This document shows, in pieces, positions 1 through 6,321 of a stretch of 7,936 nucleotides of DNA (positions within the stretch are counted from its first letter, which is position 1; each line of letters opens with the position of its first letter). The DNA is taken from the NCBI GenBank assembly GCA_035527995.1, contig DATKZJ010000080.1, positions 1 to 7,936 on the forward strand. The letters run 5' to 3'. Origin of the DNA: JAFGTF01 sp035527995. GTDB taxonomy: Bacteria; Spirochaetota; B62-G9; DRHN01. Under the pieces are notes generated by a model. That model did no database searches. It saw nothing but the letters and a program-made list of their open reading frames with translations, and had not been told where the DNA came from. The position numbers were made by a program, and so were the translations under genes.

Positions 1-1
1 G

Positions 2-2344
2 CTCCTTAAAGCTAACGATCCGAAACGTGCGGACGAACTCCTTCTCAAGACCGGGATCTCCTCGGTGTGGATCTCGGCACTGCAAAGATCCTGTAAAAGG
101 AGCACATTCAGGAAAGTTCTGGAGTACCATATCCAGGACGGCCTGTTCGCCTGCTTCAAGTACGCGCTTCACAAGAAAGGCTACAGGAAAAGGCTCCTCT
201 TATGGATCGAGCAGAATCCTACAAAGCTTCCCCTTATAAGCATCGCCCACTCCGGCAACGGCGAGGACTTCAACGGAAAGGAGGCGCGCGCGCTTTTGTC
301 CGGACACCAGGACGAGATCAGGGATATGTTCGGTGATCCGAACTGGAGGGGAAGGTTCTTCGCCATGAAGGTCTTCCTTGGTACGGATGATGAGACGGTT
401 CGCCGGGAACTTGGCGGACTCTTTTCCGACACCAACCAGATGGTGAGAAGGAGAATGATCGAAGAATTCGAACCGCTCGGAGAGAGAGAAAAACAAAAGC
501 TTTTAAAAATCATCTTAAAAGATTCGAACGAAGAGGTGCGTGCCTCAGCCGATAAACGATACCGAAAGACATGGGGAAATTTCCCTGCCATCGACCTGGG
601 AAAACTTGGGACCGAAGAGACCCTCCACCTCATCGGTGCCCTGAAAAAGGGCAGCAAAGACGACGAAGCTCTCGCCACCGAGCTCGTACTCGGAGAGAAC
701 CTCGAGGTGAGGTTCCATGCCGCGAGGTACCTCGAAAGCTCCGGAGCTCTGTCAAGATACTGCGAAAACCTCGATATGGGGGATAAAAAGGATTTTGCAA
801 GGAAAAAGAATATCATGAAGGCCTCCGCTTCTGTCGGTGTGTCCGGCTTCCTGCGGGGCTGTGTCATGACAGCGACCCGCGAGAGCCTTCTGCTTGCCGG
901 TTCTATTCTGGAGGAGACAGGAAGCAGGGATCTCATACCCGACCTTTTGAAGAGGGCATCAGAGACAAACTGGACTGACGCCTACCAGCACGCGGTCTCG
1001 GCAGCGGTAAAGCGGGGAACAATAGAGGCTAAAACGCTTGTAAAAGAGGAGCTGAAGAAGACTATTAACGACAGGGAGCTGCTCGTAGACCTTATCGAAA
1101 AGGTTACGCCGCTTGACGACGGCATCTTCATCGAACCTCTGCTCTCGATACTCGACCGCAGGAGCGACATCACGGAAATCACCTTTAAGGCCCTTGTGAA
1201 AAAGAGCTCGGACACCCTCATAGAAAAACTTTTAAGCATCCTTCTGGAAGGAAAAGGAAAGTACTCCGAAAGGCTGAAGACCCAGAGCCTTCTGCTTCTC
1301 GCCGCCCTAAAAAAGGATTACTGTCTCTCCGTTGTGTTCGAAAACATTCCTCTGCTCCCCGTGGAGTTTATAAACGAGCTTTCAGACATCCTTAAGCAGT
1401 ATCCGAAAGCCCTTCTGAAACGGAAGATCGCCTACTACCTGGGGCAGATCGACGGAGAGGTAAGGTCCCATATAATAGCCCTCATCCCCAAGACAGGGAT
1501 CATGGAGTTTTTGCCTGTGGTGAGAAAGTCTCTCGGCGACGCCGATCCCATGGTAAGGATCGCGGCAACCTACGCGCTCGCAGAGATGGGGGACACACGC
1601 TCCTTTGCGCAGGCAATGCGGCTGCTGATGGATCCCGACCCAGAGGTCCGGGAGCAGGTTGCGTTTGCACTCGGAAGAACCGGAAGACCGGGTATCATGA
1701 AAGAGATCTCCAATATTTTCAACGATCAGAATGAGATCGTCTCTGTGAAGCGGTCTATTATCAGAGGACTCGCAGAGTCGAAAACAGTTCCCAGCACCGG
1801 GCTCATGCTCGACTTCATCGAAAAAGACGACTTCCTCGCCCCTGAGGCCATAGAGCTTCTCAAGACGCACACCGATAAGAACAACATCGCGCTGATACTC
1901 GAGCGCATGAAGGACGCGAGCGAGGAGCAGAAAAACAGGATATCACAGGTACTGGAAAAGATGGGCCTTGAGGCAAAGCCCGCCCTTGTGAGCCTTCTCG
2001 AATCCGAATTCATGTCTCTGAAAGCACACGCAGGTGAGGTTCTCGATATGATCGGCGGAACGGACGAGGAGATAGTGAAGCTCAAGCACAGGGACCCCGC
2101 GGTGAGACGCGAGGCCGCCAGCACACTCTCCCTCATCGGGACCATCAAGGCGTTCAGGGGCCTGATAATGGCCTCACGTGATCCTGACCGCGAGGTGCGC
2201 GTCAATGTGGTAAAGGCGCTGGAGAAACTTGAAACGAAAGAGGGGAAAGAGATCCTGAAGGCCCTGGAGGAGGACCCGGACGGGAAGATCAGGAAGTACA
2301 CACACTGGGCGCTCGAGAGGCTCAGGGCGAAGGAACTGGTCTGA
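2..2344 (+). CDS. Large HEAT-repeat (alpha-solenoid) protein, 5' end outside the window
   Basis: The reading frame is open from the first bases of the window, so this is the C-terminal 780 residues of a longer protein. The GTG at 65 lies inside this open frame and has no reason to be the true start. The sequence is almost entirely short amphipathic helices rich in Leu, Lys and Glu. It shows recurrent HEAT-type units of the form 'D-x-x-x-V-R-x-x-A-x-x-A-L'. Examples are DADPMVRIAATYAL (from about 1538), DPDPEVREQVAFALG (from about 1632), RDPAVRREAASTL (from about 2090) and DPDREVRVNVVKALEKL (from about 2183). The N-terminal two thirds has more divergent repeats (for example DSNEEVRASADKRY near 520). 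I see no signal peptide, membrane segment or catalytic motif, so it is probably a cytoplasmic scaffold or protein-binding solenoid. The family fold is clear but the partner and role are unknown. A 96-bp AT-rich spacer separates it from tctC, so co-transcription is uncertain. Confidence 0.88.
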   Translation, partial: LLKANDPKRADELLLKTGISSVWISALQRSCKRSTFRKVLEYHIQDGLFACFKYALHKKGYRKRLLLWIEQNPTKLPLISIAHSGNGEDFNGKEARALLSGHQDEIRDMFGDPNWRGRFFAMKVFLGTDDETVRRELGGLFSDTNQMVRRRMIEEFEPLGEREKQKLLKIILKDSNEEVRASADKRYRKTWGNFPAIDLGKLGTEETLHLIGALKKGSKDDEALATELVLGENLEVRFHAARYLESSGALSRYCENLDMGDKKDFARKKNIMKASASVGVSGFLRGCVMTATRESLLLAGSILEETGSRDLIPDLLKRASETNWTDAYQHAVSAAVKRGTIEAKTLVKEELKKTINDRELLVDLIEKVTPLDDGIFIEPLLSILDRRSDITEITFKALVKKSSDTLIEKLLSILLEGKGKYSERLKTQSLLLLAALKKDYCLSVVFENIPLLPVEFINELSDILKQYPKALLKRKIAYYLGQIDGEVRSHIIALIPKTGIMEFLPVVRKSLGDADPMVRIAATYALAEMGDTRSFAQAMRLLMDPDPEVREQVAFALGRTGRPGIMKEISNIFNDQNEIVSVKRSIIRGLAESKTVPSTGLMLDFIEKDDFLAPEAIELLKTHTDKNNIALILERMKDASEEQKNRISQVLEKMGLEAKPALVSLLESEFMSLKAHAGEVLDMIGGTDEEIVKLKHRDPAVRREAASTLSLIGTIKAFRGLIMASRDPDREVRVNVVKALEKLETKEGKEILKALEEDPDGKIRKYTHWALERLRAKELV

Positions 2345-2425
2345 TCAATAATAAATATTTGTCGTTAATATGGTAGTATAAGTAATTTTATTCACTTCGT
2401 TCGCCGCCTTTATTTACAGACAGAG

Positions 2426-2431
2426 TATAAT
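2426..2431 (+). promoter_or_regulatory. Possible -10 element (TATAAT) just upstream of tctC
   Basis: A perfect TATAAT sits in the AT-rich spacer between the HEAT-repeat gene and tctC. No good -35 hexamer is visible 16-18 bases upstream; the sequence there is GC-rich (gccgcc region, about 2403-2408). If used, transcription would begin around 2438-2440, practically at the TTG start at 2441, giving a leaderless message. Such a hexamer also occurs by chance in AT-rich DNA. Confidence 0.3.
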
Positions 2432-2440
2432 AGAATAAAT

Positions 2441-3436
2441 TTGATTGATTTTCATTCCTACAGGAGACGGCACAGAAAGAAACGAAAGCTTTTATTACCA
2501 GTCATCATTTTTTCAGCGCTCTTACTGTTTTCATTCTCAACGGCCTTTGGACAGGCAAAGAAGGGGAAATACCCTAAAAAGACAAGCACCTACATCATTC
2601 CTTTCAATCCTGGCGGGCAATCCGACATTACCGCCCAGTATCAGAAGAAGGATTTGAGAAAGGTCCTAGGGCAAAGCCTGATAGTCAAGCACATGCCCGG
2701 TGCCGGAGGTGCGGTCGCCTGGTCCAAACTCGTGAAGACGAAACCTGACGGCTACACGATCTCTGGAAACAACGTCCCCCACATCATAATCCAGCCTCTC
2801 GTGAGGGACAATGCCGGATACGAGACGGAACAGCTCGAGCCCGTGTACTGCTTTCAGACGACCCCGATCGGCCTTGCGGTACTGAAGGACTCCAAATTCA
2901 GGACTCTCGACCAGTTTATCGATTACGCTAAAAGTCATCCCGGCGAGATCACCATAGGCGGGTCCGGCACGCATAGCGGCCATCACCTCGCACTGCTCCA
3001 GCTGCAGAAGCTCACAGGCTCGAAGTTTACCTATATCCCCTCCATAGAAGCGGCGCCTTCTGTTGCGAACTTCCTCGGTGGACACACGATGGCGCTGTTC
3101 GCGAACTCGAACGATCTTTACACTCACTTGGATAAGACCACGATACTCGCAATCGGAACCGACGACAGGTTCGGCCCGATACCCTCTGTCCCCACATTCA
3201 AGGAGCTGGGGATTCCCATGACCGCAGGCTTCGACAGGGGCGTCTGTGTGCCGCGTGGAACACCGCCGGAAGTGATAGAAGCATCCGAGGAGGCATTTCG
3301 CCATATGTGCACGAGTCCCACATTCGTGAACAAGATGGAGGAGCTCGCATTCCTCGTCCGGCAGATGGGAGCACTGGAATACAAGAACTATATTGCAGAC
3401 AAAAAGAAAGAGATCGTCGAGACCTTAAAGGGCTGA
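2441..3436 (+). CDS. tctC: TctC-type periplasmic solute-binding receptor of a tripartite tricarboxylate transporter
   Basis: This is a 331-residue TctC/Bug-family extracytoplasmic receptor, which binds carboxylates such as citrate and delivers them to TctA/TctB. The N-terminus has a very basic n-region (YRRRHRKKRK, residues 7-16), a hydrophobic core (17-36) and a likely signal peptidase I site near AFG-QA (37/38). There is no lipobox cysteine, so the mature protein should be free in the periplasm. Family signatures follow in order: IIPFNPGGQSD, MPGAGGAVAW, KPDGYT, HPGEITIGGSGT, FLGGH, PSVPTFKELGIP and VPRGTPPEVI. Length is normal for the family. The start is taken as TTG 2441 because the frame has no ATG or GTG between the upstream stop (2366-2368) and the signal peptide; no Shine-Dalgarno sequence precedes it. 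The stop codon falls exactly where the truncated tctA remnant begins. The family call is firm; the substrate is not predictable from the sequence. Confidence 0.9.
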   Translation: MIDFHSYRRRHRKKRKLLLPVIIFSALLLFSFSTAFGQAKKGKYPKKTSTYIIPFNPGGQSDITAQYQKKDLRKVLGQSLIVKHMPGAGGAVAWSKLVKTKPDGYTISGNNVPHIIIQPLVRDNAGYETEQLEPVYCFQTTPIGLAVLKDSKFRTLDQFIDYAKSHPGEITIGGSGTHSGHHLALLQLQKLTGSKFTYIPSIEAAPSVANFLGGHTMALFANSNDLYTHLDKTTILAIGTDDRFGPIPSVPTFKELGIPMTAGFDRGVCVPRGTPPEVIEASEEAFRHMCTSPTFVNKMEELAFLVRQMGALEYKNYIADKKKEIVETLKG

Positions 3437-4491
3437 CCATTATCGCCACCCTCGCTTCGAAATCCATACTGAAAGGACTCATAGGAGGGGCCTTCGGGCT
3501 TCTCATCAGCTCGATCGGCATCGCACCGATCGAGGGAAGCGTGCGATTCACCTTCAGGATAGTGAGCCTCCAGGACGGCATCGGCCTCATCCCTGCACTC
3601 ATAGGGTTCTTCTGTATTCCCGAAGTGCTTGCCATGATCGAAAAACGGGACCAACAGTACAGCATCATCCCCTACCGCGAACAGCAAAAGGTGGTGCTGA
3701 CCGTGACTCTCAAGCTCCTCAAGAGGCCTTTCCTCCTGCTCCACTCTGCGGTCATAGGGACGATCGTTTGGTATAATACCGGGTGCCTGGGGCAACATAG
3801 CCAGCATGGTATCTTACAATGAGGCTGTGAGGGGGAGCAAGCATCCTGAAAAGTTCGGCCGCGGAATCATCGAAGGCGTTGCCGCGGCAGAAACAGCCAA
3901 CAATGCAGAAGTCTCCGGCTCGCTCATCCCCCTACTCACGCTGGGAATTCCGGGAACGCCGCCTGCTGCGGTACTCCTCGGGCACTTCTCCTCCAGGGCA
4001 TGAGACCAGGGGCCGACCTGTTCACGTTTCACGGGGAGATTACATATACGTTCATCATATCTCTTATCTTCGCCAACATACTCATTCTGCCCATGGGAAT
4101 ATTTTCGGGAAAGGTCATCTCTAAGCTCATCACCAATATCCCGATTTCCCTTCTCGCTCCGCTCGTTGTTTTCCTCTCGGTGATCGGGTCGTACTCTATT
4201 CAGAACAACATGTTCGACGTGTACGTGATGATTTTCTTCGGGCTGGTAGGATACGTCGGAAGAAAGGCGGGGTTTGATCCGGGGCCGATAGTTCTCGGTA
4301 TAATACTGGGGAAGATATGCGAACAGGGACTCGTGCAGTCCATACTCATGGGCAGAGCGGCAGGCTCTCTCTTCGGGGTGTTCTTTTCGAGACCGATCTC
4401 GATCGTACTCATCCTCCTCACCGCTGTCTCTGCTGCCTGGCCTTATATCAGAAAACTTGTAGGTGGTGCAAAGCGATATGAAAAACGCTGA
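3433..4491 (+). pseudogene. tctA: tctA remnant: TTT large permease subunit, 5'-truncated with two frameshifts
   Basis: These bases encode the C-terminal two thirds (about 350 of a usual ~500 residues) of the TctA membrane permease, in three pieces. Piece 1 (frame 1, about 3424-3769) begins at the family region 'GLTIIATLASKSILKGLIGG', normally near residue 160, and runs to HSAVIGTIV. Piece 2 (frame 2, about 3770-3982) carries the family motifs MVSYNEAVRGSKHPEKFG, EGVAAAETANNAEVSG, IPLLTLGIPGTPPAA and VLLG. Piece 3 (frame 1, about 3983-4491) holds LLLQGMRPGADLF, the NNMFDVYVMIFFGLVGY helix, GFDPGPIVLG and the RPISIVL C-terminal helices. An extra T in 3767-3769 causes the first shift and a missing G in 3980-3982 the second; together they restore the frame. 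No ATG or GTG lies near the 5' end. Motif order is intact, so the identity is firm. Whether the damage is biological or a sequence error cannot be decided here. Confidence 0.85.
4461..4466 (+). promoter_or_regulatory. Probable ribosome binding site of tctB
   Basis: AGGTGG lies 11 bases before the ATG at 4478, inside the end of the tctA remnant. It favours that ATG over the overlapping GTG codons at 4463 and 4466, which form part of the site itself. Confidence 0.4.
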
Positions 4492-4924
4492 CAGAATCAC
4501 CTCCATCATCATGCTCGGCATCTGCGGATACTTCTTCATCGAGGGAAGAACCTTCACACAATTCGGGAAGCTTTTTCCGCAGACCATCATCGTCATTCTG
4601 GCGCTGCTCTCACTGCTCCTCCTGATCCTGAGCTTCACCCGTACCGAGCGAAATGTGATACTGGGGAAGCTTAGCAGGAAGCACATCATAATCGTAATAT
4701 CCGTGCTGCTCATCGCAGCCTGGGGATTCTTCATAAATATCTTCGGGTTTGTAGTATCGAGTATCCTCTTTTTCTCCTTAATCAACACTATGCTCGACAA
4801 GAGACAAAGGGGCTTTCTGCCCGTTCTCAAAAAGGTGGGTATCATCACCGTTATGGTCGGCGTCTTCTACTTCTTCTTCGCGAAACTCCTTCTCGTTCCC
4901 TTCCCGAGGGGATACCTCTTCTAG
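4478..4924 (+). CDS. tctB: TctB-type small membrane subunit of the tripartite tricarboxylate transporter
   Basis: This 148-residue integral membrane protein has the usual TctB size and layout. It has a first helix with a short polar gap (residues 6-22), a second around 33-53, a basic cytoplasmic-type loop (TRTERNVILGKLSRKH), a paired hydrophobic block (70-104) and a last helix (120-140). It ends in VPFPRGYLF, the kind of C-terminal ending seen in TctB proteins. TctB assists TctA in moving the substrate that TctC captures. The ATG at 4478 is chosen over the GTG codons at 4463 and 4466 because the first helix then begins right after a short polar N-terminus and AGGTGG is left as its binding site. 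It overlaps the end of the tctA remnant by 14 bases, which indicates translational coupling and one operon. The gene itself looks intact, but without a whole TctA it would have no working partner encoded here. Confidence 0.85.
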   Translation: MKNADRITSIIMLGICGYFFIEGRTFTQFGKLFPQTIIVILALLSLLLLILSFTRTERNVILGKLSRKHIIIVISVLLIAAWGFFINIFGFVVSSILFFSLINTMLDKRQRGFLPVLKKVGIITVMVGVFYFFFAKLLLVPFPRGYLF

Positions 4925-5471
4925 CGGCCCGGCCGAAAAAATCTTACAGGTCGAATAATGCTTCTCCGAATAGGTTACGGCTGTTTTTAAACGAACAGGC
5001 TTTCAGAGATCGAAGCCCTGCAGCTGCTTTACACTATCGGATATTTAATCGATTCGTCTGCTGGTCTTTTTTATAGATAGTCTGTGTTATTACCAACCGG
5101 CAGCGGTTTCGACATCTTACCGGCCGAAAATCAGTAATCGTTACACCGGTTATCTTCAGGAGTTAAAGAAAGAATCAACCGCAAACCTGTTTCAATATTT
5201 CCCATCCTGTACCGGAGTATAAGAACCCGCAGACCCCTATAAACTCCGTGCGGATGTCGATCTTCCCTTCCCGGGATCGCATCCTACTTATCTATCAGTG
5301 ACAGCTGCCGCTAAAACCCCCCAAGACCTCAAACCAAGCTCTCCTTCGTGCCATTTTCCAGTGGCCTCTTCGCCTCCACTGTTTTACCTTATAACTTCCT
5401 GTCGTCAGTCTGGTATGGACCCGGCAGTCGAGGCCACAAAAGCCGGCTGAAAGAGAATTTCACGAGAGACA
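4925..5471 (+). other. 547-bp stretch with no recognisable gene
   Basis: No frame carries a convincing gene. The best candidates are a 35-codon minus-strand frame (5175-5282) and a 45-codon plus-strand frame from GTG 5348 that overlaps the next gene; neither has a good ribosome binding site. Visible small structures are a 5-bp hairpin with a GCAG loop (5095-5108), a T run after GGTC near 5068, and an 11-base word CCGGCCGAAAA at 4929-4939 and 5120-5130. None is strong enough to call a terminator, riboswitch or RNA gene. The region separates the transporter locus from the glycosylase gene and presumably holds the terminator of the first and the promoter of the second. Confidence 0.6.
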
Positions 5472-6272
5472 ATGCAAGACTTTAGAGAGACGATCCTTAA
5501 TTTTTACAGAGATCACGGAAGATCACTCCCATGGAGGGACACGGATAACCACTACCATATCTTCGTGTCGGAGATCATGCTGCAGCAGACCGGGGTAGAG
5601 AGGGTGCTTGGCAAGTACCTTCGTTTTCTTACCGAGTTCCCCGATTTCGGCGCGCTCGCCCGGGCCTCACAGAAGAGAATCCTTTCGGAGTGGCAGGGGC
5701 TCGGGTACAACCGCCGCTGCATCCATCTGCGTGAGGGTGCGAGAAAGATCTGTTCTGAGTTTTCAGGAAAGCTCCCGGAATCGGAAAAGCTTCTTCTGTC
5801 TCTTCCAGGCGTGGGGAGGGCAACGAGCAGGGCGCTCCTCGCATTCTGTTTCAACAGACCTGTAGTTTTTCTCGAAACGAACATACGCCAGGTCTTTATC
5901 CATTTCTTCTTTCAGGAGTCCGGGAGGGTAAGCGATACGGAGATGCTTCCGCTGGTGGCAAAGACACTCGACCGTAACAACCCCCGTGAGTGGTACTACG
6001 CGCTGATGGACTACGGGACCATGCTGAAGAGGAGTATCGGCAACCTTGTGAGAAAAAGCGCAGGGTACAGACAGCCCGCCCCTTTCGAGGGATCGATGCG
6101 CCAGGTTCGCGGTATCATACTGAAAACGCTGCTTTCGAGTCCTGGCCTCACACCAGACAGGATTTCATCGATAACCGGAATCGACACCGGCAGGATAAAA
6201 GAAGCTCTGGATCGGCTCACCCAGGAGGGTTTCCTCGAGAATAACGGTCTTTTCTACTCACTCTGTGGTTAG
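5472..6272 (+). CDS. MutY/HhH-GPD family DNA glycosylase-like protein without Fe-S cluster
   Basis: This 266-residue protein is a member of the HhH-GPD superfamily of base-excision DNA glycosylases, closest to the MutY adenine glycosylase. MutY-like features are LPWRDT (19-24), SEIMLQQTGVERV (33-45), with E34 matching the MutY catalytic glutamate, and WQGLGYNRR (74-82). The helix-hairpin-helix LPGVGRATSRALLAF lies at 111-125. The EndoIII lysine position is A117, so it should not be a lyase-type enzyme. Two features differ from MutY. The catalytic Asp region reads FLETNIRQVF (133-142), with E135 in place of Asp. The four-cysteine Fe-S loop after the GPD domain is absent; the protein instead runs through YALMDYGTMLKRSI (176-189) and PFEGSMRQVRG (204-214). 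It ends in a winged-helix-like tail (about 215-266). I recall a poorly characterised group with this layout, sometimes misnamed HesB. ATG 5472 fits the family N-terminus; only a close GAGAG (5464-5468) precedes it. A role in DNA repair is likely; substrate uncertain. Confidence 0.82.
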   Translation: MQDFRETILNFYRDHGRSLPWRDTDNHYHIFVSEIMLQQTGVERVLGKYLRFLTEFPDFGALARASQKRILSEWQGLGYNRRCIHLREGARKICSEFSGKLPESEKLLLSLPGVGRATSRALLAFCFNRPVVFLETNIRQVFIHFFFQESGRVSDTEMLPLVAKTLDRNNPREWYYALMDYGTMLKRSIGNLVRKSAGYRQPAPFEGSMRQVRGIILKTLLSSPGLTPDRISSITGIDTGRIKEALDRLTQEGFLENNGLFYSLCG

Positions 6273-6321
6273 CCGAGTTACACGTATTATGGCCCTTTTA
6301 TCTTCCGTCCGGGCCTTCGGT

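Noticed and set aside
181..936. Long minus-strand open frame (251 codons) antisense to the HEAT-repeat gene
   Set aside because: Its translation is Ser/Arg/Pro-rich with no recognisable domain, and the plus-strand frame has clear HEAT repeats. It is a by-product of codon usage on the opposite strand.
3814..4848. Minus-strand open frame of 344 codons over tctA/tctB
   Set aside because: The plus strand shows conserved TctA and TctB motifs throughout. The antisense translation is low in sense (Ser/Met/Arg-rich) and matches no family I know.
5095..5108. AACCG-GCAG-CGGTT hairpin downstream of tctB
   Set aside because: The stem is five base pairs followed by only a TTTC, and it lies 170 bases after the tctB stop; too weak to call a terminator.
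5175..5282. 35-codon minus-strand frame in the intergenic gap (starts MRSREGKIDI)
   Set aside because: No properly spaced ribosome binding site and no recognisable family; a frame this short is expected by chance.
5348..5485. 45-codon plus-strand frame from GTG overlapping the glycosylase start
   Set aside because: No convincing ribosome binding site or domain, and it runs out of frame into the well-supported glycosylase gene.
6291..6315. GGCCC...GGGCC inverted repeat between the converging glycosylase and lpdA genes, a possible two-way terminator
   Set aside because: The stem is only five base pairs with a 15-base loop, and neither strand has a T tract after it.
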